Below, one piece after another: positions 7,977 to 14,620 of a stretch of DNA of 19,368 nt. Each line of letters opens with the position of its first letter. The first letter of the stretch is position 1. Below the pieces are notes generated by a model. It worked only from the letters and a program-made list of their open reading frames with translations, made no database searches and was not told where the DNA came from. The stretch comes from an uncultured Carnobacterium sp. (GTDB taxonomy: Bacteria > Bacillota > Bacilli > Lactobacillales > Aerococcaceae). The stretch spans positions 1 through 19,368 of the forward strand of contig CALCML010000180.1 of the NCBI GenBank assembly GCA_937967765.1, read 5' to 3'. The position numbers were made by a program, and so were the translations under genes.

Positions 7977-9425
7977 TTAATATGCACGAGCAATCCAAAC
8001 CGTATGAGTGGCTGGTTTACCAGTTACGATACATTTTTCTTTTTTCACTGGAGCGTTAAATGGAATGTTACGAGTTGTGAAGCCTGTTTCTTCTTTGATT
8101 TTTGCTTCGCTTTCTTCTGTTCCATCCCAACCAACTAATACCCAACCAGGTACTTCGCCAGCTTCACGTTTAGCTTCGATATGAGCTTTCAACTCATCTA
8201 AAGTATCAATGTTTGTATATTCGTTAGAAGCACGCATCGCACGAGCTGTTTCTAACAGACGGCCTTGCATTGTATCTAATTCTGCTAAGATTCTATCTAC
8301 TAATCCATCGAATCCTACTGCTACTTTTTCATCTAAGTCACGCATTTTTGTCATCACTTGATTGTTTTCCAAGTCGCGAGGTCCGCATTCGATACGCATT
8401 GGAACACCACGTAATTCCCACTCATTGAATTTGAATCCTGGTGAGTTGTCAGTATCGTCAATCTTCACGCGTAATCCAGCAGCTTTCAATTCTTTTTGAA
8501 GCTCTTCTAATTTTTCTAAGATAGCTGGATTTTTCTTCCATGGTCCAACTGGAATTAAGACTACTTGTGTTGGAGCTACTTTTGGAGGTAATACTAATCC
8601 TTGTTCGTCACCGTGAGTCATGATTAATGAACCGATTAAACGAGTCGATACTCCCCATGAAGTTGTATGCGCATGTACGTGTTCGTTTTCTTTTGTTAAA
8701 TATTTGATGTCGAACGCTTCAGCGAATTTTGTTCCCATGTAGTGAGAAGTTCCCGCTTGAACAGCTTTACCGTCTTTCATCATCGCTTCGATTGAGTAAG
8801 TATCTACCGCGCCTGCGAAACGTTCAGAAGGAGTTTTTTGTCCTTCGTAAACTGGCACTGCTAATACGCCTTCTACAACTTCTTTGTAGATATCTAACAT
8901 TCTCATTGTACGGCGACGTGCATCTTCTTCATCTGCGTGCGCTGTATGTCCTTCTTGCCATAAGAACTCTGAAGTACGTAAGAATGGTAAAGTTTTCTTT
9001 TCCCAACGGAATACGTTTGCCCATTGGTTGATTTCATATGGAAGATCACGGTATGAATTAATCCAGTTTGAAAAAGCTGTTCCAATCATTGTTTCACTTG
9101 TTGGACGAAGCGCTAAACGTTCTTCTAATTTTTCACCAGCTGCTTCTGTCACCCATGGTAATTCAGGAGCGAACCCTTCAATATGGTCTGCTTCTTTTGT
9201 GAAGAAGCTTTCTGGAATTAACATTGGGAAGTACGCATTACGAATGCCTTCTTCTTTGAAACGACGGTTGAATTCCTCTTGAATATGTTCCCAGATTTCA
9301 TATCCGTCTGGTTTAAAAATCATACATCCACGCACTGGTGAATAATCCATTAAATCTGCTTTTTGAATGGTTTGAATATACCATTTAGAGAAATCTTCTC
9401 TTTGTAAGTTTGTTTTTTCTGCCAT
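7977..9425 (-). CDS. proS: Prolyl-tRNA synthetase, archaeal/eukaryotic-like (ProS type 3)
   Basis: A class II aminoacyl-tRNA synthetase that charges tRNA-Pro. At 482 residues it lacks the ~180-residue INS editing insertion of the usual bacterial enzyme and has the eukaryote/archaea-like layout: RPTSET at 107-112, motif 2 around 137-160 (FRWEKKTLPFLRTSEFLWQEGH), a HGDEQGLVLPP motif 3 region near 270-285, an anticodon-binding domain and a C-terminal extension ending in WIARAY, with the terminal tyrosine typical of this class. Without INS, mischarged Ala-tRNA-Pro must be cleared by a separate editing protein, not seen here. The ATG at 9425 has AAGGAG. A T-box leader precedes it. Confidence 0.96.
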   Translation of the reverse strand: MAEKTNLQREDFSKWYIQTIQKADLMDYSPVRGCMIFKPDGYEIWEHIQEEFNRRFKEEGIRNAYFPMLIPESFFTKEADHIEGFAPELPWVTEAAGEKLEERLALRPTSETMIGTAFSNWINSYRDLPYEINQWANVFRWEKKTLPFLRTSEFLWQEGHTAHADEEDARRRTMRMLDIYKEVVEGVLAVPVYEGQKTPSERFAGAVDTYSIEAMMKDGKAVQAGTSHYMGTKFAEAFDIKYLTKENEHVHAHTTSWGVSTRLIGSLIMTHGDEQGLVLPPKVAPTQVVLIPVGPWKKNPAILEKLEELQKELKAAGLRVKIDDTDNSPGFKFNEWELRGVPMRIECGPRDLENNQVMTKMRDLDEKVAVGFDGLVDRILAELDTMQGRLLETARAMRASNEYTNIDTLDELKAHIEAKREAGEVPGWVLVGWDGTEESEAKIKEETGFTTRNIPFNAPVKKEKCIVTGKPATHTVWIARAY

Positions 9426-9456
9426 CTGCTTGACTCCTTTTTCGTTTTTTGTGAAA

Positions 9457-9665
9457 TAAAAAAAGCCACTCCCCTAAAAAAGGACGAATGACTCGCGGTA
9501 CCACCTTAATTACACTTACGTTGTAAATGTCTCTTTAACATTGATAACGATGATTTCACCGGATTATTTTCATAATCACCTATTTGGTAGGTTCAGTTAA
9601 AGAGCGGGGGTTCTTTCTCAGCAATCAGAACTTTCTGTACCCATCATTTCACTTACTTTTCCAAG
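9457..9665 (-). ncRNA. T-box riboswitch leader for proS
   Basis: On the minus strand the T-box core AAGGTGGTACCGCG (9507-9494) is unmistakable. It is followed by a terminator whose arms pair AGTCATTCG-type and AGTGGCT-type sequences (about 9493-9464), with a seven-T tail. Upstream are a GATTAT-GAAA-ATAATC hairpin (9578-9563) and a Stem I region whose base pairs TTGG with CCAA and which contains the AGTGA motif. A CCU proline codon at 9591-9589, in the context GAACCUACC near the base of Stem I, is the probable specifier. Uncharged tRNA-Pro should therefore stabilise the antiterminator and switch on proS. Confidence 0.93.
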
Positions 9666-9669
9666 ACCT

Positions 9670-9698
9670 ATCGTACTCTAAACAAGGATGGAAAGCAA
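9670..9698 (-). promoter_or_regulatory. Sigma-A promoter for the T-box/proS transcript
   Basis: On the minus strand a -35 TTGCTT (9698-9693) and a -10 TACGAT (9675-9670) are separated by 17 bases. Transcription should begin near 9663, just before the first T-box stem. The -35 overlaps a small AGCAAG/CTTGCT inverted repeat (9694-9711), which may weakly end mazG transcription. Confidence 0.65.
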
Positions 9699-9716
9699 GT
9701 GTTTTCTTGCTGTAAA

Positions 9717-10058
9717 CTAGTCGTATTTTGCTGTTTGCTCTATGTACTCCATCAAGTTCGTTGAATGTTGATATTTGATAGCCGCACTTAAGTCTTTTTC
9801 TAAGATGACTTTCTCTAAGTCAATTCCGTTTACTCCTGCAATAGCAATCGTATAGTGAATCACATCCGCAAGTTCTTTTCCCAATTCTTCAAGTACTGCT
9901 TCTTTATCTCCATCTTTTCTTCCGTCTCGAATGCTAATTTGTTCTGCAACTTCTCCAATTTCTTCGACTAATTTAATAAAGAGCCCTTGGTCATTTTTCC
10001 GATTTTTATAAACATCTTCTAAATATTCTTGGTAAAGTTTTAAAGTTAATCCTGGCAT
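9717..10058 (-). CDS. MazG-like nucleotide pyrophosphohydrolase
   Basis: The 113-residue protein is an all-alpha NTP-pyrophosphatase of the MazG-like group, which hydrolyse (d)NTPs to monophosphates and pyrophosphate. The metal-binding set is present: EEIGE at 32-36 and EELGKELADV at 57-66 with the EExxE and ExxD residues. Single-domain length fits MazG-like proteins rather than full MazG (two domains, ~260). The ATG at 10058 is preferred: a GGAG site lies about 9 bases upstream and the family's N-terminus begins there. An in-frame ATG at 10148 would add 30 residues and read through two inverted repeats. The substrate cannot be told from sequence. It follows ftsX but is separated from it by a terminator. 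Confidence 0.87.
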   Translation of the reverse strand: MPGLTLKLYQEYLEDVYKNRKNDQGLFIKLVEEIGEVAEQISIRDGRKDGDKEAVLEELGKELADVIHYTIAIAGVNGIDLEKVILEKDLSAAIKYQHSTNLMEYIEQTAKYD

Positions 10059-10074
10059 CCAATCACACTCCAAT

Positions 10075-10112
10075 AAAATAAGCAATAGACCGATAAAGTC
10101 TATTGCTATTTT
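10075..10112 (-). terminator. Hairpin in the leader just before the MazG-like gene
   Basis: Arms AGCAATAGAC (10081-10090) and GTCTATTGCT (10098-10107) are perfectly paired. They are flanked by A-rich sequence on the left and T-rich on the right, so a hairpin with a T-rich tail can form on either strand. On the minus strand it ends only about 20 bases before the start codon of the MazG-like gene, so it could be a second terminator for ftsX or an attenuator. Confidence 0.5.
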
Positions 10113-10129
10113 ACATAATTTATGCTGGA

Positions 10130-10163
10130 AGATAAAGAAGGAGCACACAACTGCGCTCCTTCT
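10130..10163 (-). terminator. Terminator downstream of ftsX
   Basis: AGAAGGAGC (10136-10144) and GCTCCTTCT (10155-10163) pair perfectly, 12 bases after the ftsX stop. The T tract on the minus strand is short (TTTATCTTC). Confidence 0.65.
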
Positions 10164-10174
10164 ATGATTCTTAA

Positions 10175-11062
10175 CTATTTTTTCAAGAACTTTCTCATTG
10201 AAAGAACTGAACCAAACGCACCGATAAGAACACCGATGGCAACCATTCCTGCTGATACATAAATCAAGAATGGATTTGGATCGAGTAGGCTAAAGCTTGA
10301 TCCAGAGAAGAAATCTGAACCGCCTTTATACACCCATAGGTATACAGACCATACTAATCCGATTGGGATAATTGAACCGATTAATCCAATCATACCGCCT
10401 TCTAAGAAGAATGGCCAACGAATGTAAGCTTTTGTCGCCCCTACAAGGCGCATGATTTGAATTTCTGTTCTACGTGCGTAAATCGTTGCACGAATTGAAT
10501 TTGAAATTAAGAACATTGCTAATGCTAATAGTCCTAAAATCACAACCGCACCGATATTACGCGCTGTAGCAACAATTCGGAATAAGTTATCCGCACGAGC
10601 TTCCCCGTAACGAACACGTGCTACGTAATCCATACCTTCGATTTCTTTTGCAATGGCACTTGTTTTTTGTGGTTCCACTGCTTTTACGTCGAACGCATTA
10701 CGAAGTGGGTTTGCATCATTTTTGAATAATGATAACTCTTCCCCGAAGTTCTTTGTTACGTCTTCTAACTCTTCGTCTTTAGAACGGAAAGTAACAGACT
10801 CAACGCCATCTAAGGCTTTAATTTTTGCTTCTAATTCATCTGTTTTTGTTTGGTCAGCTGCCAAATCAATAAACACACGTACGTTTACGTCATTTTCAAT
10901 ATCTGAACCGATTTTATTCACGTTAAATAGAAGTGATACGAACACCCCTACGATTAATAAGATCATTGATACTGCAGAAACCGCACCAAATGTCATCAAT
11001 CCATTTCTGAAAAGACTCTTGAAGGCGTCACGTATATGACGACCCATCGTTCTAATCTTCAT
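10175..11062 (-). CDS. ftsX: Cell-division ABC transporter permease FtsX
   Basis: FtsX is the membrane partner of the FtsE ATPase; the pair controls a peptidoglycan hydrolase (PcsB or CwlO type in Gram-positives) at the division site. The 295-residue product has the expected layout: cytoplasmic N-terminus (MGRHIRDAFKSLFRNG), TM1, a large extracellular domain (VRVFIDL..., about 60-150), then three more TM segments with EIQIMRLVGATKAYIRWPF between TM2 and TM3. The ATG at 11062 has AGGGGG upstream and overlaps the end of ftsE by 11 bases; an ATG at 11116 lies further inside ftsE and has no good site. No hydrolase gene is adjacent. Confidence 0.95.
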   Translation of the reverse strand: MKIRTMGRHIRDAFKSLFRNGLMTFGAVSAVSMILLIVGVFVSLLFNVNKIGSDIENDVNVRVFIDLAADQTKTDELEAKIKALDGVESVTFRSKDEELEDVTKNFGEELSLFKNDANPLRNAFDVKAVEPQKTSAIAKEIEGMDYVARVRYGEARADNLFRIVATARNIGAVVILGLLALAMFLISNSIRATIYARRTEIQIMRLVGATKAYIRWPFFLEGGMIGLIGSIIPIGLVWSVYLWVYKGGSDFFSGSSFSLLDPNPFLIYVSAGMVAIGVLIGAFGSVLSMRKFLKK

Positions 11063-11738
11063 ATCCGTATTCCCCCTGTTCTTGGTCACGTACAATTTGA
11101 CCATTCTCAATCGCAATTACACGATGCTTTTTCTCGTTAACGATTTGGCTATTGTGTGTTGCCATTACGATTGTTGTTCCTTGTTCATTGATACGCTCAA
11201 GGATATCCATGATTTCCATAGAAGTATCTGGGTCAAGGTTCCCTGTTGGCTCATCGGCAATCAGGATTCCAGGTGTATTCACAATTGCACGGGCAATCGC
11301 TACACGTTGTTGTTCCCCACCAGATAATTCATTTGGGAAATTGTTCATACGGTGTTTTAGGTTTACTAACTCTAAAACGTCTTCTACACGGCGTTTAATT
11401 TCCCGAGGAGATTTTTCAATAACCTCCATCGCATATGCCACGTTTTCGTATACAGTTTTATGTTGTAAGAGTTTAAAGTCTTGGAAGACAACCCCTACAT
11501 AACGACGTAGGAATGGAATTTGACGATCTCTAATTTTCATCAAATCATATTTACCTACACGAATTCTACCTTTAGTTGCTTTTTCTTCGCGATACATCAT
11601 TTTAATGAAAGTTGATTTACCTGCACCAGAAGGCCCTACTACATAAACGAACTCTCCATCCTTAATTTGGATAGATAAATTATTAATAGCAATGATACCT
11701 TTATTATATTTCTTAGTTACATTCATCATTTCAATCAT
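11052..11738 (-). CDS. ftsE: Cell-division ATP-binding protein FtsE
   Basis: A 228-residue ABC ATPase: Walker A GPSGAGKST at 35-43, the signature LSGGEQQRVAIARA near 139, Walker B LIADEPTG with GNLDP following, and a switch histidine in ATHNSQIV. The pairing with ftsX makes the identity firm. The ATG at 11738 has GGTGAG upstream. In many Firmicutes prfB comes before ftsE; here it does not, and a repeat region lies upstream instead. An extended -10 promoter (TGCTATAAT) is at 11782-11790. Confidence 0.97.
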   Translation of the reverse strand: MIEMMNVTKKYNKGIIAINNLSIQIKDGEFVYVVGPSGAGKSTFIKMMYREEKATKGRIRVGKYDLMKIRDRQIPFLRRYVGVVFQDFKLLQHKTVYENVAYAMEVIEKSPREIKRRVEDVLELVNLKHRMNNFPNELSGGEQQRVAIARAIVNTPGILIADEPTGNLDPDTSMEIMDILERINEQGTTIVMATHNSQIVNEKKHRVIAIENGQIVRDQEQGEYGYED

Positions 11739-11781
11739 AAACTCACCAGCTTTCTAATCCTTCGATATTTTAATCCTCCCT

Positions 11782-11790
11782 ATTATAGCA
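11782..11790 (-). promoter_or_regulatory. Extended -10 promoter for ftsEX
   Basis: On the minus strand TGCTATAAT (11790-11782) is a full extended -10 element, about 45 bases before ftsE. No convincing -35 is visible, which is usual for this promoter type. Confidence 0.55.
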
Positions 11791-11840
11791 CCCGAATATT
11801 ACAACCCCTTCACATAAGATTACAGAAATATTAAAATCAG

Positions 11841-12135
11841 GATACGAGGGCGAACGCTCAGGGACGAATCATTGGAAACAAACACCGCAAGGGACTTGGA
11901 ACAAGTCGTGCGGATGTTTGTTGAAATGGACGTCGGCCCTGTGAGCCCGAGTTCAACTACATGATACGAGAAAAAGCGGTCAGAAACGAATCACTGGACC
12001 GGAGTAACGCAAGGGACTTGGAACAAGTCGTGCGGCTACTACGGGAAGTGGACGTCAGTCCTGTGAGCCCGAGTTCAACTACTAGGATGTGATACAAAAA
12101 AGTCAACCACTGCGAAGAACGCTCAGGACTGAACC
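11841..12135. repeat. Direct repeats, about 125 bp, each forming a long hairpin (two full, one truncated)
   Basis: Copy 1 is 11841-11962, copy 2 is 11963-12090, and a truncated copy 3 begins at 12091; all start with GATAC. The middle, GGGACTTGGAACAAGTCGTG, and the end, CCTGTGAGCCCGAGTTCAAC, are nearly identical in copies 1 and 2. Each copy can fold: in copy 1, 11857-11863 pairs with 11937-11945, 11877-11889 with 11909-11922, and GACTT with AAGTC at the tip. In copy 2 the middle arms differ in sequence (AGTA with TACT in place of AAACA with TGTTT) but still pair. Such compensatory change points to a selected fold. I do not recognise the family. The spacing and lack of short spacers rule out a CRISPR array. 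Confidence 0.8.
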
Positions 12136-12149
12136 ACACCAGCTCCCCC

Positions 12150-12178
12150 TTGCCTTTCTCTCTCATCTCCATTACCAT
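12150..12178 (+). promoter_or_regulatory. Possible promoter for the first two-TM protein gene
   Basis: TTGCCT (12150-12155) and TACCAT (12173-12178) are separated by 17 bases, directly after the repeat region and 30 bases before the start codon. Confidence 0.4.
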
Positions 12179-12207
12179 AGAACTAACAAGAAAAAGGAGT
12201 TTTCCAT

Positions 12208-13242
12208 ATGCACAAAAATCGCGTTCGCGGCTATAATAAACGTTTTTATCCCGGGGTGGCCTTAATCGTGGCGGCTATGCTTTGCCTTGTTTTTGCATTA
12301 ACAAGACTAAACGTTCCATTATTACAACTGCAAAATAAATATTTTAACCTCAATGACATCGTAAAAAATGAAGATTCTATCTTAAAGGTGACTGGCATCG
12401 ACAAGAACCCTGTCCAATACTCGGAATTTGGAAAATGGTCGCTTTATATCGTCTCTTATTTAGAAAAAGATTCTCATGGAAACGAAACGACACAATACAT
12501 CGGGTTAGAACTAGACAAAGACACTGCGCAACAATTAATTGATAAGAAGAATACATTAAGAGATCATCCTGAAAAAGTTGCGGGTACCTTTGTTGAGCCA
12601 GAATTTCACGATAAGAAAGTGATGGATTATAGATCTCATACCCAAGATGCGATGAAAAAATACATCAAATTCCCAATTTCACGTCGTTATCAAAACTATG
12701 TATCGATTAAACCAGGAAAGGATACACAAAAGCTCTTCCTAATCATCGCGCTTATCCTCTTCATTCCAGGGCTAGTACTCGTATATTTAGCCGAAAAACT
12801 TCATAAATTTGCGACATACTACAATAGTCTATTTGCAGGATACGAGAATACCGAAGCGTTAGTGGCAAGTCATCCAGAGTTGAGGGGCAAACGTTTATCC
12901 ACATTATTAAATAAATCCGATTATATCGATGATACCTTAGGAGTGTACATCTATAAAAACTTCTTCTGCTCCACTGTAAAAGGATTAGAGATTTATGATT
13001 TAAACAAAACGAAGAGCGTACACCACTTTGAAAAAACATTTTATCCTGAAGAAGGCGGCAGATTCATGAAGTCGTACCTTGTATTTTCAACCAGTGATAC
13101 AGATGCTGCGGTTCGCAGTACGAAGATTCAAATTAAAAACATCGGCGAAGAAACCGATGCACATCTACAGCCATTCTTTGACAGATTGCGTCAAGATTTC
13201 CCAACGATTGAGATTGAGGCGAAAAAAGAAAGTAAGAGATAA
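12208..13242 (+). CDS. Two-TM membrane protein of unknown function, paralogue A
   Basis: I do not recognise this family. The 344-residue protein has a basic N-terminus (KNRVRGYNKR), TM1 at about 15-37, an extracellular or lumenal domain at about 38-172, TM2 at about 175-197 (LFLIIALILFIPGLVLVYLAE), and a ~145-residue C-terminal domain. The C-terminal part contains HPELRG, YIYKNFF, GLEIYDLNKTKSVHHFEK and IQIKNIGEETDAHLQPFF, all shared with the next gene. The strand-rich pattern of this domain is compatible with a PH-like fold, but that is only inference. By the positive-inside rule both termini should be cytoplasmic. The ATG at 12208 has AAGGAG upstream. A terminator follows, so the two paralogues are separate units. 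Confidence 0.85.
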   Translation: MHKNRVRGYNKRFYPGVALIVAAMLCLVFALTRLNVPLLQLQNKYFNLNDIVKNEDSILKVTGIDKNPVQYSEFGKWSLYIVSYLEKDSHGNETTQYIGLELDKDTAQQLIDKKNTLRDHPEKVAGTFVEPEFHDKKVMDYRSHTQDAMKKYIKFPISRRYQNYVSIKPGKDTQKLFLIIALILFIPGLVLVYLAEKLHKFATYYNSLFAGYENTEALVASHPELRGKRLSTLLNKSDYIDDTLGVYIYKNFFCSTVKGLEIYDLNKTKSVHHFEKTFYPEEGGRFMKSYLVFSTSDTDAAVRSTKIQIKNIGEETDAHLQPFFDRLRQDFPTIEIEAKKESKR

Positions 13243-13270
13243 GGAGTCCATTAGGATCCCTTATTTTTTT
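13241..13270 (+). terminator. Terminator after paralogue A
   Basis: AAGGAGTCC and GGATCCCTT pair, with one mismatch and one wobble, overlapping the stop codon; a T-rich tail TTATTTTTTT follows. Confidence 0.75.
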
Positions 13271-13276
13271 CAACAC

Positions 13277-13300
13277 GAAATTATCATATATGATAATTTC
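13277..13300. promoter_or_regulatory. Perfect 24-bp palindrome upstream of the paralogue B promoter (possible operator)
   Basis: GAAATTATCATA is followed at once by its exact reverse complement, TATGATAATTTC. It ends 19 bases before the -35 of the next gene's promoter, a place where activators and some repressors bind. No regulator that could use it is known from the window. Confidence 0.5.
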
Positions 13301-13319
13301 AGTATTCGAATAAAGTCAC

Positions 13320-13348
13320 TTGCAAAAAATTATTTTCTTGGGTAATAT
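13320..13348 (+). promoter_or_regulatory. Sigma-A promoter for paralogue B
   Basis: TTGCAA (13320-13325) and TAATAT (13343-13348) are separated by 17 bases, 42 bases before the start codon. Confidence 0.65.
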
Positions 13349-13390
13349 ATCTGTATTATATCTATATTATCGAAAAGAGGTTTATATCAT

Positions 13391-14395
13391 ATGACAGAAA
13401 ATCGTAATCACGGCTTTAGAATTCGTTTTTACTTCGGACTTATTTTAATTATTGCCGCTTGCGTTATCGGATTTTTCAATTTCCAAAAACCAGACGCTAA
13501 AAAAATCTATGAAGAAGGAAAAGCACTTAGCTTCTCAACAAGCAATGACGATAAAGAATCAGCCCTAAAAATTACTGATATCTCAAAAGAACCTGTTATC
13601 ACTGTAGATGGCGGAAAATCCTATATCTACATTGTTGAATTCGAAAAAGAAGGGACTTCAAAAGGCAAAGAACCTGGTTATATTGGTCTTGAATTAACAA
13701 AAGAAGAAGCTGCGAAATTAGTCGCAAAAGCTGATACAATGCAAGACAATCCAGAATATGTTTACGGTACAATCATTTATCCTTACCGTAATAAACATGC
13801 GATTCAAAAGTACAGCGAATTAATTACTCAAGCATTCCATAACTACAACCTTCTACAAGCTAACCCTGAAACAACATTCTACTTCTCTCAAACAGAAGCT
13901 AGCTCTGCAAAACGCGGCGGATTAATCGTTGCGGCAGCTCTTACAGTGATTGGTCTTGTATTTATTGGTTTAGCGTTCTTGAAACGTAAAAAAGTTGGTG
14001 CGGCTTACGACGAAATGTACGCTGCTTACCCAGAATTACGTGGCAACTTAGATTTACTACGTACAAACGCTACTTATGCGGATGACGAAACATATGTATA
14101 CATCTACAAAAACCACTTCTTCACTACTTGGAGCGGATTAGAAGTATACGACATTACAAAAGCAAAACGCGTTTACCACTATCAGTTATCACACAAGAGA
14201 TATGGAGTTACAACAAACATTGAATCATTCCTAATCTTCTTGTCAGACGACAGATCATACAAAGGTAAGAAGAAGAAAATTGAAATTAAGAACATCGGTG
14301 AAGAAACAGATGACTTCTTACAACCATTCTTCCGTGCAGTTGTTGAAGAATTCCCTAACACTGCCGTAGGATATGAAAAAAATAGACCATTTTAG
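13391..14395 (+). CDS. Two-TM membrane protein of unknown function, paralogue B
   Basis: The 334-residue protein is a clear paralogue of its upstream neighbour with the same plan: basic N-terminus (ENRNHGFRIRFYFG), TM1 at about 15-30, an outside domain, TM2 at about 177-198 (GGLIVAAALTVIGLVFIGLAFL), and a C-terminal cytoplasmic domain. Shared landmarks are YPELRG, YVYIYKNHFF, GLEVYDITKAKRVYHY and IEIKNIGEETDDFLQPFF. The outside domains match less well, but both carry ALKIT/ILKVT followed by a strand and YIGLEL. The two proteins are diverged rather than recent copies. The ATG at 13391 has AGAGG upstream. It has its own promoter and a strong terminator. No enzyme motif is seen; a sensory or scaffolding role is a guess only. 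Confidence 0.85.
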   Translation: MTENRNHGFRIRFYFGLILIIAACVIGFFNFQKPDAKKIYEEGKALSFSTSNDDKESALKITDISKEPVITVDGGKSYIYIVEFEKEGTSKGKEPGYIGLELTKEEAAKLVAKADTMQDNPEYVYGTIIYPYRNKHAIQKYSELITQAFHNYNLLQANPETTFYFSQTEASSAKRGGLIVAAALTVIGLVFIGLAFLKRKKVGAAYDEMYAAYPELRGNLDLLRTNATYADDETYVYIYKNHFFTTWSGLEVYDITKAKRVYHYQLSHKRYGVTTNIESFLIFLSDDRSYKGKKKKIEIKNIGEETDDFLQPFFRAVVEEFPNTAVGYEKNRPF

Positions 14396-14412
14396 GCAGA
14401 AAGACAGAAGAC

Positions 14413-14443
14413 AAAAAAGAGCTCACAGTGTGAGCTCTTTTTG
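14413..14443 (+). terminator. Strong terminator after paralogue B
   Basis: AAAAGAGCTCACA (14415-14427) pairs perfectly with TGTGAGCTCTTTT (14429-14441), giving A- and T-rich flanks on both sides; it can work in both directions but serves the plus-strand gene. Confidence 0.92.
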
Positions 14444-14464
14444 CTTCGTTGTCTTTCGCCCGCA

Positions 14465-14520
14465 CAGTTTATTAGGCATTCTTGAATCACGAGTGATGAA
14501 AAGAATGTCAATAAACCACT
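14465..14520. repeat. Imperfect inverted repeat with inner hairpin
   Basis: GTTTATT...GCATTCTT (14467-14483) pairs with AAGAATG...AATAAAC (14500-14516), with ATCAC-GA-GTGAT as an inner stem. It lies between two terminators and has no T tract, so it is not a terminator. It may be a small mobile-element relic or a processed RNA structure. Confidence 0.5.
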
Positions 14521-14570
14521 GCGTTGAAGTGTTTAGCTCAACTCCCCGTCTTCAAAACTAAATACACCAA

Positions 14571-14598
14571 AAAAGAACCGCCACCTGGCGGTTCTTTT
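14571..14598. terminator. Bidirectional terminator, mainly for the FNT gene
   Basis: AAAAGAACCGCCA and TGGCGGTTCTTTT pair perfectly around CC. It lies 23 bases after the minus-strand FNT stop codon. Confidence 0.92.
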
Positions 14599-14620
14599 CC
14601 TTTACAGTATTCATTTTTGA

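Noticed and set aside
10059..10148. Longer MazG-like protein from ATG 10148
   Set aside because: The extra residues cover two hairpins, are unlike the family, and ATG 10058 has its own GGAG site.
11841..12135. CRISPR-like array
   Set aside because: The repeats are ~125 bp and abut directly, without unique spacers, and no cas gene is present.
11957..12178. 73-codon minus-strand open frame over the repeats
   Set aside because: It spans copy 2 and copy 3 of the structured repeat, has a low-complexity Ser-rich translation and no family look; the RNA-like fold explains the region better.
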